Positions 42,690 through 54,407 of a DNA stretch of 64,000 nucleotides are shown piece by piece; the first letter of the stretch is position 1, and the number at the start of each line of letters is the position of its first letter. The notes under the pieces are model-generated. The model saw only the letters and a program-made list of their open reading frames with translations, searched no databases and was not told the origin of the DNA. The stretch lies in assembly GCA_949825045.1 (NCBI GenBank), contig OX463822.1, forward strand, positions 33,234,703 to 33,298,702, in the 5' to 3' direction. A program made the translations under genes and the position numbers. Source of the DNA: Argyresthia goedartella. Taxonomy: Eukaryota; Arthropoda; Insecta; Lepidoptera; Argyresthiidae.

Positions 42690-43420
42690 CTCTATCACAG
42701 CGTACCATGGGTATGTATCGTCTGTCTTGGCATATAGCCTTATTCTATGGGGAACTCTGTCGATGTGGACAAGGCTTTTATAGTGCGAAAGGAATGCATC
42801 AGGGCGATATGCGGAGTAGGGTCTATGGATAGCTGTAAACCTTTACAAACACACACACCCTCATACTTACACATTCATACTAATGCTACCTCTATATTCA
42901 TAAATACTTTGCCTCTACATTAGAGAAATTTGTACATTTATAATAATAATTATAATAATAATAATACCTTGGACACTATTTACACACATTGATCTAGCCC
43001 CAAACTAGGATTCCCTGTATCTTGGGTACTAGAACTAGACAGCGATACACATACTTATAGTGCAAAAAAAATATGGCGATATTTGTGCGAGACAAACACG
43101 CCATAAAGATAAACTGTATCTAGCTTACAACAGACTGGAGTTATTCAGTATATTTAATAAGCTACCTGACGATCTGAAACTATATGAAAGACGTGTAGTA
43201 TTTAAGAGTAAATTGACAAACTGTCTGCGTGATTTTTTTGAGAATAAATCTTACTAAAAATGTAAATCATATGGTATATAGTATGTATTTATTCATATTT
43301 TTCACCCACTGACATGTTAAACTTAAGAATCCCTCCTGTATAGTATAACTGATAATTTGTAAATATTTGTACACGTACTATACAAAGTCTTTATTTATCT
43401 GTGATATACGGTAAAATACA
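42690..43420 (+). pseudogene. Jockey-like LINE C-terminal fragment with nested SINE
   Basis: YSLILWGNSVDVDKAF, KECIRAICGV and DSCKPL represent the conserved region after the RT core. After an interruption, DKLYLAYNRLELFSIFNKLP, DDLKLYERRVVFKSKL and a stop near 43256 give the usual C-terminus. The interruption (about 42945-43055) is an inverted truncated SINE S1. The untranslated tail runs to about 43420. Confidence 0.6.
42955..43050 (-). mobile_element. Truncated SINE S1 nested in the LINE fragment
   Basis: CCTTGGACACTATTTACACAC, CTAGCCCCAAACTAGG and GTATCTTGGGTACTAGA without the tRNA head. Shows the unduplicated state of the segment rearranged at 34.86 kb. Confidence 0.65.
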
Positions 43421-44715
43421 GTGTATACGTAATATAACACATACATAACACCACCCATGATGATGATGATGACGAGGTGGGACGCCCGCTGAACCCCAGC
43501 CGGGTGATCGGTCCTCTATCGTGACTATTTCACCCAATTCCCAGTGTTTGGGCACTGGTTACTGTTGGTTCAACAGATGTCTCTCCCCAAATCTTCTTCT
43601 TCGCTTAATGAATTCTAGGATGTCGCTAAACTTTAAGTTTGACAAATCATCTGCTTTAATGTTATCCATCCCTAGTACCACATGGTACCAACACCCATAC
43701 TGTTATACGTATATTTAAGCAAATAAACGATTTGAATTTGAATTTTCAATGAGCAATGTACAAAGTCCTTAGTTACATGGTACTTGACAAGCTCTAAGCT
43801 CTCTCTTCCTAAGCAAGCCAGCGTTTATCTTTTCTTATAGTTAACCGCCCAAACCCCCGGAAATCGCGAAATTCAACCAAATTTCATGGTAATAAAATGC
43901 AAAACCTATAACGGGATGTCACGTCTAGATGATAGTGGGGCTTGAGAAGTTGCTTAACTTCTCGTTATTAAATCAAGCCTATGTTACATATTTCTAGGAA
44001 ATATTTTAAATATTCTCAGTAAATAAAAAGCTCATAACAAATACTTAGCTTACATACTTAGCTAATTAGTGCCATAAATGTAGTCCATTTGTGCCCCCAC
44101 CGACCGGCACAGGCCTTTACCCGGATACGCGTAAGATTGAGCAATACTCCACGTAACTAGTACTCCGGCATTCGAAAGTGGATACGCTGAGGAAAGCAAA
44201 ATAAACAACTAGCAATGATCGCAATAGTCGGGTGCTTCATAGAACACGTCAATAAATATAAACCAATATTAGTCAAGTAAACAATGGTGGACGGACTTGA
44301 AACAATTAATAATGGAACTGCCCTCTTCCCGGGGCCCGATTATCTTTTGACTTGTCGGCGCGCAGTGGCGCCTATTCTGTTTCGGGACAAATACAGCATT
44401 TTGCGCTCTTGGGAGTAATCGATACACTATCGCTATTATTGCAAATCAGAAGAATATAGCTTACCCCTTAAGCTGAAGCACAAGTTATGCCAAATATACT
44501 GACTGCTGTCATGTCCCGCGCGAGAGACAGTGACAGCATGACTTTGTGTATCCGTCAAACTTTGAGTTGTTAGCCGTGCACCCGAGCCCTAAACATGCAT
44601 TATTTTGCATGAGCGCGAAAAAATATTATTTTGCATATGTACGACAATTAGTTTGCATATGTCCTGTATTTGTGTTTCTTAGTTCAAACCCAAACTCGAA
44701 ATTTCTTTATTACTG
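43421..44715. other. Unassigned sequence
   Basis: A (GAT)n run occurs near 43460. The frame at 43521-43718 has no motif. The tail AAATAAACGATTTGAATTTGA at about 43718 resembles a LINE poly(A) end. Nothing else recognised. Confidence 0.3.
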
Positions 44716-44721
44716 TAGATT

Positions 44722-44941
44722 TGACGACCCGAATGGCCGAGTCGGCAGTGACTTTGCCTACGAAGCCAAGGGTCCCAGGGTGGGGGCAAATATTTGTTTG
44801 ATGAGGAACGATGTTTGTACCCTAGTCAAGGTTGTTTATCTATATAAATATGTGTATCGTTGTCTAGTACCCAAGATACAGGGAATCCAAGTTTGGGGCT
44901 AGATCAAAGTGTGTAAATAGAGTCCTAGGTATTAGGTATTA
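44722..44941 (+). mobile_element. SINE S1, copy with damaged B-box
   Basis: ATGGCCGAGTCGGCAGTGAC head, but the B-box segment is deleted (GGGTCCCAGGGTGGGGG). Body GTATCGTTGTCTAGTACCC retained. Probably transcriptionally dead. Confidence 0.7.
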
Positions 44942-45204
44942 GTATTAGAACTGTGGCCTCGTTCCCCGCAACATATGACAGACAGGGTATAGCGTTTGGG
45001 GCCTTTAGTTCAGAAGGCGGCTTCATTGCTAGTGTCTCTGCGCGGACGCCCCGCGGCCAAGCTATAATTAAGGCCACGGTGCAAAGGGCTTGGCGGATGG
45101 TGACCAGACCGAGCTGGGGAAGAGGTTCTCTGCTGATGACACGTCAAATGCAATATCCTACTTAATAGCCATCGTGACGTGACGTGATATATATCAAACA
45201 ACGG

Positions 45205-45292
45205 CTGCGTTTGCACGGCATGTCCTTTTGGGTACCCAATCCTTTAATTCCGGTTGGGTAGAACATGCCGTGCACACGCAGCCTTTGTCCAC
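45205..45292. mobile_element. Small foldback, ~21-bp arms
   Basis: GGCTGCGT-TGCACGGCATGT arms, one mismatch, around a loop that itself contains inverted GGGTACCC/GGTTGGGTA pieces. Confidence 0.6.
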
Positions 45293-45394
45293 TTAGGTGG
45301 GCACGACGCCATAAAGCTTTAAATCAGCGTCGGCGTGGCAATAGGCTGGCCCTTTGTCAAGCAAACAAATTTAAACATTTACCTATAGGTACCT

Positions 45395-45560
45395 GTATAT
45401 ATACAGGCACATACATAGCTTCTGGCCCCATACTAGGACACCCTGTGTCGTGGGAACCAGGAGCAGCGACGGCTCAAACATGTAACAGCCAGCCCGGCGA
45501 AATTTCTTTCTCCCCGGCTTGGGTTCGAACCCGGGACCTCTCGCATGTAAGGTAGCTCCT
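45395..45560 (-). mobile_element. SINE S3, copy d
   Basis: CACATACATAGCTTCTGGCC, GGAACCAGGAGCAGCGACGG; head with B-box complement GGGTTCGAACCCGGGACC. Confidence 0.65.
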
Positions 45561-45592
45561 CGATCGCCACTTTCAACGTTTGTGCCAATCTG

Positions 45593-46141
45593 TGACACCA
45601 ACCATAATGTTTGGGAACATTTGACATTGCGAAGCCGTCTCTCCATGTTAATTTATGTCTTGAGAAGGCTTCCCTTGTCGTAATAATGGTCCATGTTAAA
45701 AAACAAATGTACCAAACTGAGATAACCATTTAGAGATAATTGTGTTCCTAACTAAATTCCGTTATTTCCATCAAAAAATATCACAGGATTACTGAAATAT
45801 AATGTAAAAACATAATGTACTTCATTTGTCCTCTACGGCGTAGTTTGTTCAAATTCCCTTCGCCGTTAAGTTGGTTTTTCTGTAAAACTGTCAAGTATCA
45901 ACAGTTTTTCTGACAGTCGATAACGCAGATGTCAGTCGGAACGTAAACAAATATTGATATAATATTTTTTAGTTTTATAATCGGAAACAACCAGCCTCAA
46001 GTACGACCGTTCCAAAACTGTGAGCAAGTGACGTCACGAGGAATGTTATTTTAAAAATTAAAAAATATATATATACACATCCATTACCCGAAATATTCAA
46101 ATTAGTTTCATAGAATAGCCTAAAATTTCAGTAAATAAAAT
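45593..46141. other. Unassigned sequence
   Basis: No recognised coding or repeat. AT-rich towards the right. Confidence 0.3.
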
Positions 46142-46605
46142 AATAGTAGTTTATGTGACTGCTACATAATGGAGGGCATTAATGGCGAGTTTCATAATAA
46201 TATCACTCGAGAGTTTTAATGCCTAATTATGTATAGTTACATACACTAGTTTATCTACACACATATCATAAGCTCTCTTTGATGTGTTCAGGAACCGCAT
46301 GTTTGACCGGCATTGTGGCTCTGCAGTTGTTTAGCTTGTTCTGTAGCACCGACTTCGGGCGTCGGCGTTCGAAATTTGAATGTCAGTACCAACTTCACAG
46401 ACAAACTAGGGGCGGCATGCAGGCGGGCGTCGGCGTTCGAAATTTGAATGTCTTAATGTGTAGAAAAATTACACATTATGGTCATAATGTGTAATTTTTC
46501 AGATAATAAATGAGTTTTTACCAAGTAGTTTAACATTATGCTGATCGTAACGTGCGGTTTTTGTACGCAGTAAAGAGGGTTTATGATACGTGTGTAGATA
46601 AAGTA
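46142..46605 (+). mobile_element. Foldback element F1, copy d
   Basis: Head with a shortened CTCGAG inversion, two repeat units, GGTC-loop hairpin and both inner termini. Confidence 0.65.
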
Positions 46606-46737
46606 TATTATGAATGTCAAAGTCAAAGGTTTTGTTCTAGAAAGTGACAGTTGTTTATTTACATTTCTGGCCTCAAATCAAAAATCACAGTATAGTTTGC
46701 TTTACGAAATCCTTGGTCATAAGTTGCTTTGTGGGTA

Positions 46738-46925
46738 CTAAGGGGGCGTCCATTAATTACGTGCGGTGTTTTTGACGATTTGCGGATCCCCCCACCTCTG
46801 GTGAGATTTCGTGAGATTTGTCTCACCTCCCCCTTTACTTTTAGACATATTTTAGTCAAGTAACCATTTTTTTCTTTAATTTAACTTTTCTCGCAACTGT
46901 CCGAGACACAACGTGAGATTTGGAG
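46738..46925. repeat. GGGGGCGTCCATTAATTACG repeat
   Basis: Resembles a widespread arthropod repeat that begins with GGCCGTCCAT-AATTACGT. Contains repeated GTGAGATTT-GTCTCACC motifs. Only one copy in this window; class unknown. Confidence 0.35.
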
Positions 46926-47047
46926 AGATTTCGCTTGACTTGTGGATGACTAATAGCGGACTGCATAGACCGCTGATCAAATTAAGTGCCGCTTAGCAGT
47001 CCCCGCACACCACAGACATTCTGTCACACGATAGTTAAGTCGGTCTC

Positions 47048-47508
47048 TTAAGGCCCAGTTCTGGCTGTTGAGGTGAGGGGCGCCGCATTCGCCCGTCGTC
47101 TTCTGGCGGGGTAGCGGAACCGGCGGGGTAGCGGGCGGCGCGGAATAGCATCGGGCCGCCCGGATACTTTAAAAATTAGGTGTTTTTTCGAATTTTCTGA
47201 AAAACGGAAATAAGCTATTTGATAAAATTTAAGGATTAATACGGAGCCCTACAACAGGAAAATGTAAGTATAAAAATTATGAAAAAAAAACAGTCATTTT
47301 ATATTAAAATTATTGAATCTCCTTTTAAATATAGACTATGTTCAGGATTTTTTACGATCGAACCAAATTAATTCAATCGCGTAACGACATAGTATTTAAA
47401 CTAGATTATTTCTTTGTGAATAACATATAATTTTTTGAGTCCTGTGAATTTATTGTTTTTTTTTTGCTAAAGCACTCTTCAGTGGTTTTGTGTCATCTTT
47501 GGCCTTAA
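47048..47508 (+). mobile_element. TTAA-flanked ~453-bp MITE, copy b
   Basis: TTAA at both borders; near-identical layout to the copy at 14.5 kb with scattered substitutions. Confidence 0.65.
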
Positions 47509-48376
47509 TCAGGCTACGAGCAGCAATGCACACATTATGCCGAATCGTATCACAATGTCAGGATGGAATAGCATAGAAAGCACATTTATTCAACAGTCAC
47601 AAGCCAACAGATATGAATAAACCTGGCGACTTGAAACTCGCCAGGTGAGTTTTTCGTACAAATACTCGGCTACTTGACATTTGATCACACCAAACAAGAA
47701 CGTGGCCAGATGTAATTTTTGTGTACCGTCCATTTTGAGTATATTGGCCTGGTTAATGTAGGATATAACGTGGCCATGAGGAACAATGTTAAAACAAAAC
47801 CTTGCATATGCATTTTGGAACGGATAAGCTCTATGTGACAGAGAAATCGTCGTTTTACGTACAAAAAGTATCAGCTGTATGTTACTTATGTCTTATCCGG
47901 ACATTGTGCCTTAGTGTTACGAGTAGTTTTGAGTCACTAAAAAAGTAATTTTGGCCGGCTAGATTGCCCAAAAACTCGTCTGTGCGACGATGTTGATTGA
48001 AATCGGGTGTGAATCCTTCGGGTGACACCAGAATTTAGTGTACCATCACACAGCCTATCATTCGGACTGTAATAATGAATCGATCTTCTTCTCTTATATT
48101 ATTCATTAAATTTGTAATGACGGGTGAAATTAATAAAATCTAGCGTGACGTCACTTCCGGCTCATCCCGTTCTCTGTAAATCTTTATCGTGTACCGCAGT
48201 GTCGTGCGTTGTCGATCGCGAGACCACGGCTTCGTGGACTTTATTTACCTGATACGAAGACTTGTTTTCAGACGGCCACGGTAATTTTGCGGATCCGTTT
48301 CGGTTCCTAAACTGAATCAGCATAAGACGTTGTAGTAAACACCCAGTTCCTGCTGTCCTTCCGGTTGGCTGTGGCG
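47509..48376. other. Unassigned sequence
   Basis: The minus-strand frame 48162-48401 shows no recognised motif. GC-rich block near 48160-48370. Could be an old element or exon. Confidence 0.3.
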
Positions 48377-49389
48377 ATCTACTAAGATCATACCTAAGCA
48401 ATAGAATTCAAAAGGCAGAAGTTAACGGCGTAAAATCTGATGGATCGGGTGTTAAAATTGGCGTTCCACAAGGTTCCATATTAGGCCCTATCTTATTCCT
48501 GGTATATATTAATGATCTGCCTTTCATGGTGGAGAAATTAACTGACATAGTGTTGTTTGCTGATGATACTTCAATGGTCTTCAAAATTGAAAGACAAAAA
48601 GGAGATTTTGATGATGTTAATGGTGTATTGTCTTTAACCTTGAATTGGTTCACAGTTAATAATTTATTGTTAAACGCTGGTAAAACCAAGTGTATCAAAT
48701 TCTCACTTCCAAATGTCAGGCAAGTTGAGACCAGTTTGGTGTTAGACAACAGCACGTTAGAATTGGTAAATGATACGAAGTTTCTTGGAATAACCATTGA
48801 TAGCAAATTGCAGTGGGGACCCCACATAGATAAATTGGCTGGTAAATTAAGTTCTGCGGCTTACGCTGTTAGGAACATCAGACAAAGCACGGATGTGGCT
48901 ACATCTAGACTAGTATATTTTAGTTACTTTCATAGTGTGATGTCCTATGGTATCTTGTTGTGGGGGAAAGCAGCGGATATTCAAACTATTTTTATTTTAC
49001 AGAAAAGAGCTATTCGAGCAATTTATAATTTAAATAGAACAGACTCTTTAAGAGAGCTTTTTAAAGAAATTGACATACTAACAGTAGCTAGTCAATTTAT
49101 TTTCGAAAATATAATATATATACGCAAGAACCTTACAACATTTTCCAAACTTAGCGACAGCTGTAATGTTAACCTAAGAAATAATCACAGACTATGTGCG
49201 CCCCGTTTTAGACTCGCGAAGGTTAGCAATTCTTTCAAGGGTCAGTGCATTCTCTACTACAATAAGATACCTCTGGAGATTTTGAAATTGCCATTTGAGC
49301 AATTTAAAAAGCATGTTAAAGCGACTTTGTCGAAAAAGGGATATTACAATGTTCAAGATTACTTAAACGACAGGACTGTATGGGGTTAA
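48377..49389 (+). CDS. Jockey-like LINE reverse transcriptase, 5-truncated
   Basis: Open from the RSYLSNRIQK region (about 48390) through GVPQGSILGPILFLVYINDL, the catalytic LFADDTSM (ADD near 48558), NWFTVNNLLLNAGKTK, FLGITIDSKLQWGPHI and YGILLWGKAADI to TVWG stop at 49389. It lacks the endonuclease and the first RT blocks, a typical 5-truncated insertion. No in-frame stop is seen, so it is young. Paralogue at 53.4 kb. Confidence 0.8.
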
Positions 49390-49660
49390 TCTGGCTCAAC
49401 ACAGACCTTGCTGTTCATAATTTTGTAATTTATTCCTGCTTATTAATCATAACAATTAAATTTTTCATATTTGTATTAGTTAAGCACAACCAATTTTTAA
49501 AAGAGATCTAAAAATAAATCTGTGGGAGTTTCTACGCCCTTCTTCTCCCACAGTGGTCCAATGTAGAGAAGAGGCAAAAAATGACGTTTGCTAAGTATAT
49601 GTAAATATCTACAGTAATAAAGTACTTTGACTATTGACTATTGACTATTCCAGGGGCACT
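49390..49660 (+). mobile_element. 3-prime UTR and tail of the LINE copy
   Basis: TTAAGCACAACCAATTTTTA, CTGTGGGAGTTTCTACGCCC, ATGTAGAGAAGAGGC, ending in tandem TTGACTA repeats. Fragments of the same UTR occur at 3.64 and 8.93 kb. Confidence 0.75.
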
Positions 49661-49859
49661 GCTGGACTTATTGATTTCCAATAAAATGGAATATAAAATT
49701 CAATTGCTTTATTTATCTGATACCCTAAGCTTGTGGAAAGCTGGTGTCGTCGTATCTCGGGTTCTTAGTGTATGTTGATTAAAGTTGTTATATTGTTCGG
49801 TTTCTCGGTTTAGTTTACAGAAAGCCAAAATTATTGATAAATAAATAAAATTATAAATA

Positions 49860-50360
49860 ACTAGCTGACCCGCTCTCGCTTCGCTGCGGGTAGCTCTACC
49901 CCTACTTAACCCTTACCCTACCCCTACCCCTCCCCAACCCCTACCCAACCCCTACCCTACCCAACCCCTACCCTACCCTACCCCTACCCTACCCCTACCC
50001 AACCCCTACCCTACCCTACCCTACCCTACCCCTACTCCTACCCCTACCCCTACCCTACCCCACCCCTACCCTACCCCTACCCTACCCTACCCCTACCCTA
50101 CCCCTACCCTACCCTTACCCCTACCCTACCCTACCCCTACCCTTCCCCTACCCTACCCCTACACTACCCCTACCCTACCCTACCCCTGCCCTACCCCTAC
50201 CCTACCCTACCCCTACCCTACCCTACATTACCCTACCTACTTTTAAACCTTCCCTGGTCTACAACAAACATTTCAAAACCAAAATCAGCTAAATCGGCCC
50301 AGCCGTTCTCGAGTTTTAGCGAGACTAACGAACAGCGATTCATTTTTATATATATAGAAT
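49860..50360 (+). mobile_element. Dispersed ACTAGCTGACCCG element with internal CCCTA array
   Basis: Starts AACTAGCTGACCCGCTCTCG and ends AATCGGCCCAGCCGTTCTCG...TTCATTTTTATATATATAGA, the boundaries of a common lepidopteran repeat. The interior (49896-50232) is replaced by ~340 bp of CCCTA/CCCCTA units. Confidence 0.6.
49896..50232 (+). repeat. CCCTA/CCCCTA-rich simple array
   Basis: Irregular mix of CCCTA and CCCCTA. It is not the TTAGG insect telomere unit. Confidence 0.9.
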
Positions 50361-50600
50361 ATTAGAGGACAGTCGAACTAGGCCCCTACTAAGCTCAACA
50401 AGGCTTGTGTTATGGAGACTAGACGAGGATATATTAATAGAGATAAATACTTATGTAAATACAGAGAAAACCCAAGACTAAGACTCAAATATTCACGCTC
50501 ACCCCACAAATATTTGCCCTTACCGGGATTCGAACCCAGGACCGACAGCTTCGTAGGTTAGCACTAGTAGTCACTACCCGCTAAGCTAAACCGATCGTCA
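50352..50600 (-). mobile_element. SINE S2, copy a
   Basis: The minus-strand head has GGTTTAGCTTAGCGGGTAGTG (A-box) and GGTCCTGGGTTCGAATCCCG (B-box). The body contains CAAATATTTGTGGGG. The second copy is at 56.70 kb. Confidence 0.65.
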
Positions 50601-50611
50601 ACCGGATTTCA

Positions 50612-50745
50612 CTAAGGCTCAACGCAGACAGAAGACTGCGTAAGGTACGTTTGATCTTCGCCGCGTTCGCAAACAGAACGCGGGGAAGATCAAACGTATC
50701 TTACGCCTTATGCCTTACGCCGTCTTCTGTCTGCGTAGCGCCTGA
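50612..50745. mobile_element. Imperfect foldback element
   Basis: Arms built on CGCAGACAGAAGACTGCGTAAGG and TACGTTTGATCTTCGCCGCG, with a few mismatches around CGCAAACA. Older than the perfect hairpins. Confidence 0.6.
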
Positions 50746-51011
50746 GGTGAACGCACACCTGCCGACTAACTTACTACCTCCAATCCTGAGTCGACTAGAG
50801 TTAGTGACTAAGGAGATGGCAAAATCGACTGCGCCACACTAACTTATATATCTGTAGTGTTTTTTTACTAAGCTATCAACTTTATCTTCTAGCACAGTCA
50901 TATTTTATGCCGACGCATAAGGATCAATACACAAAATGATGAATAGATACATATAGACACATCGGCATTAACACATCCGCAAGTCGAATACCAAAACTAC
51001 TTGCAGTGCGG

Positions 51012-51662
51012 CTAAGGGCGGGTGTGCACGGATGACTTGGTGTCACCGTGACCGTTTTGCCATTCTCACGAAGGCGCGCGCACAACACGACGCGCGACGT
51101 GACAGTTGGGTGATTTATTGTCGCTTGACGCGCCCCAGTGACAAAATTGTACTTCGCCGCGTCATTGGCTGATGAAAAAATTGATCGAGCGAGCGCGAAG
51201 TTTACGTTTCAGCTTGAGAAAAAATGCTTTAGATGTCTGTCCGGCTGGTTTTCGTGAAATTTTTTGTGCAGGTTCGATAATTATGTGGGCTTCTTGTCGA
51301 TTCATGTTTGTTATTTCTACAATATGGCGGAGGCATGGGGTTTGAAAATGTAAAAAAATACATAATCCCAAATGGCTTGACGGATTTCTAATAATTCGTT
51401 GAAATCCTGGAGACCATGAAGGTAACTGTATAATTTTGTTGAAAAGGTTGGATTTTACATCGCAAAATGTAGTTTACAAAGTTATTGGTGCACCAATTTT
51501 TATACTCAAAAAATGTAGGTAATCAGGTGCATTCATAAATTTCTATGTTAGAAGTTCATACCGTTTTGTGGCGTGAGAAAGTGACAAACGGGACCGTGAC
51601 GTTACAGTGACAGAAATTTTTGTCACGGTGACACAAGTCACACGTCCGCGCCCGCTTTTAGA
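51012..51662. mobile_element. Non-autonomous TIR element, ~650 bp
   Basis: Termini of about 40 bp: AAGGGCGGGTGTGCACGGATG with CTTGGTGTCACCGTGAC at the left and the near-complement at the right. Interior moderately GC-rich. A 69-codon minus-strand frame (51162-51371) with a basic C-terminus may be a relic. GGGC-starting ends resemble PIF/Harbinger elements, but no clean 3-bp target duplication is visible. Confidence 0.55.
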
Positions 51663-52144
51663 GTTCGTTCACCTTTACGCATCGTCTTTTCGTCGTCCTT
51701 CAGATTTCAGTTATTCTCTTTGTCCCCAGAAAACCAATTTTTTTTCTTCAGAGATCAGGTTAAGATAGTCTAGTCTCCCGTCGACAGAGATAAACTTCCT
51801 TTCTTGTATAATTTAAAGTGTAGAGGAGAGATTTTTTACTGAAGAATAAATGGACTTTGAAGATATCTGACTGAATAAGAATAATGAAAACGTGTTTTTG
51901 TTATGAGGTTATCAAAATAAAGGGCGCTTCAAAGGCGAAAACGGAAAAATATACTAATCTTGCACAAGCTATGAATAAGAATAACACACATTCGTTTTAA
52001 ACTGTGCATCTATAGATTTTTCGCAATTTTCTACTAAAAGCAAGAAAAAAATACGTAAAAAAAGCAATAAAAAACGACTGCGGTACACAAAAAGCACAAA
52101 ACAAGCAAATACCAATGAGATAGTGAGAAAAGCTACAATCTACA

Positions 52145-52255
52145 TAGTCGCGGCGATGGGCCAGCCTCCTGTCACGCAAAATGGAGTATTCAATAACTGA
52201 CCAAACGCGGGCACAATTTTGCCTCTGCCACCCCGTTCAGGGAAAGCCGTGACGC
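52145..52255 (+). repeat. R120 repeat
   Basis: GTCGCGGCGATGGGCCAGCC to AGGGAAAGCCGTGACGCTG. Confidence 0.6.
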
Positions 52256-52301
52256 TGTGGTTCGGAGAAAATAATCACAACAAGGAATTTGTAACTTACA
52301 T

Positions 52302-52836
52302 CCAACTCGACAGAGCGACTAAGCAGACCTACCAACTCGACAGAGCGACTAAGCAGACGTACCAACTCTTCAGAGCGACTAAGCAGACGTATCAACTCGA
52401 TGGAGCGACTGAGCAGACGAACCAACTCGGCAGAGCGACTTAGCAGAAGTACCAACTCGACAGAGTGACTTAGCAGACGTACGTACCAACTCGACAGAGA
52501 GACTTAGCAGACGTACCAACTCGACAGAGCGACTTAGCAGACGTAGCAACTCGACAGAGTGACTTAGCAGACGTACCAACTCGACAGAACGACTTAGCAG
52601 ACGTGCCAACTCGACAGAGTGACTTAGCAGACGTACGAACTCGACAGAGTGACTTAGCAGACGTACCAACTCGACATAGTGACATAGCAGACGTACCAAC
52701 TCGACGGTGCGACTAAGCAGACGTACCAACTCGACAGAGCGACTTAGCAGACGTACCAACACGACAGAGCGACTAAGCAGACGTACCAACTCGACAGAGC
52801 GACTTAGCAGACGTATCAACTTAGCAGACGTACCAA
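52302..52836. repeat. 30-bp minisatellite, about 17 copies
   Basis: Unit CGACTTAGCAGACGTACC-AACTCGACAGAG with single-base variants. As with the 72-bp array the period is a multiple of three, so two minus-strand frames stay open and encode 10-residue repeats (LVRLLSRSVE). No gene evidence. Confidence 0.9.
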
Positions 52837-53024
52837 ATGTAATCGACGAAATACAGATTACAGCGAGGCGATATTGACGCGATGTAATCGAGACGCTTTC
52901 TCATGAGAGGCACAAAATAATAATAAAAACGCTCTCAGGAGATATCGGGAAAGAGTCCTTGCGTAACTTTATTAATATCGGCTCGGGTACTATTTCAAGT
53001 TTCACTATAACAGAGGGATTTATA

Positions 53025-53100
53025 ATGCTGCGGTGATGAACTAGCCTCATGTCACGCTGTTGAATTACTTGCTAAACTTGGGCGCAACATTAACGTTCCC
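53025..53100 (+). repeat. R120 repeat, partial
   Basis: GCTGCGGTGATGAACTAGCC to CTTGGGCGCAACATT; truncated. Confidence 0.4.
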
Positions 53101-53431
53101 GCCGAGTGGCACAGGCAATTCGGAATCGAGCAAAATGGAGCCATACTCTACCGCGCTGGCTCTGTAAGGATGGGTAGAGTGTGTCCGGTTACTTCATAGG
53201 TTCACTAAGTCGTTTAAGATTTTGGGTTCTGTAATAAAGAAGTTTACAGCCTTCTGGCGTAACAGTTGCGCCCACAATGTTGTTTAGGGTTCCTTGTGCA
53301 AGAGTTATACTTACGGAACCGCTGCAGTGAATATTTTTAGGGTACTGAAGGAGCTGAGTCTGTAAAATACTTTGTGTTGTTTAATACTCCCTATTTGGAT
53401 CCAAAAACGAAAATATCGTGATCGAGAGATC

Positions 53432-54407
53432 GCGAGTTAACGGCGTAAAATCTGATGGATCGGTTGTTACAAATGGCGTTCCACAAGGTTCCATATTAGG
53501 CCCTTTCTTATTCCTGGTATATATTAATGATCTGCCTTTCATGGTGGAGAAATTAACTGACATAGTGTTGTTTGCTGATGATACTTCAATGGTCTTCAAA
53601 ATTGAAAGACAAAAAGGAGATTTTGATGATGTTAATGGTGTATTGTCTTTAACCTTGAATTGGTTCACAGTAAATAATTTATTGTTAAACGCTGGTAAAA
53701 CCAAGTGTATCAAATTTTCACTTCCAAATGTCAGGCAAGTTGAGACCAGTTTAGTGTTAGACAACAGCACGTTAGAATTAGTAAATGATACGAAGTTTCT
53801 TGGAATAACCATTGATAGCAAATTGCAGTGGGGACCCCACATAGATAAATTGGCTGGTAAATTAAGTTCTGCGGCTTACGCTGTTAGGAACATCAGACAA
53901 AGCACGGATGTGGCTACATCTAGGCTAGTATATTTTAGTTACTTTCATAGTGTGATGTCCTATAGTATCTTGTTGTGGGGGAAAGCAGCGGATATTCAAA
54001 CTATTTTTATTTTACAGAAAAGAGCTATTCGAGCAATTTATAATTTAAAACGAACAGACTCCTAAAGAGAGCTTTTTAAAGAAATTGACATACTAACAGT
54101 AGCTAGTCAATTTATTTTCGAAAATATAATGTATGTACGCAAGAACCTTACAACATATTCCAAACTTAGCGATAGCTGTAATGTTAACCCAAGAAATAAT
54201 CACAGACTATGTGCGCCCCATTTAAGACTCGCGAAGGTTAGCAATTCTTTCAAGGGTCAGTGCATTCTCTACTACAATAGGATACCTCTGGAGATTTTGA
54301 AATTGCCATTTGAGCAATTTAAAAAGCATGTTAAAGCGACTTTGTCGAAAAAGGGATATTACAATGTTCAAGATTACTTAAATGACGGGACTGTATGGGG
54401 TTAATCT
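53432..54407 (+). pseudogene. Second jockey-like RT copy, frameshifted
   Basis: Near-identical to the 48.4-kb copy from VNGVKSDGS onward, with GVPQGSILGPFLF and LFADDTSM intact. A 1-bp loss with a substitution at about 54061 (CTCCTAAAGAG for CTCTTTAAGAG) creates TAA. The C-terminus resumes in another frame (54129-54404). Its 5-prime border lies ~40 codons downstream of that of the first copy, so the copies are independent truncations rather than a block duplication. Confidence 0.8.

Noticed and set aside
49896..50232. Interstitial telomere
   Set aside because: Units are CCCTA/CCCCTA, not the TTAGG (CCTAA) unit of insects, and the array sits inside a dispersed repeat.
52379..52819. 146-codon LLSRSVELVR repeat protein
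   Set aside because: Same reason: a translation of the 30-bp array, with a second overlapping frame equally open.
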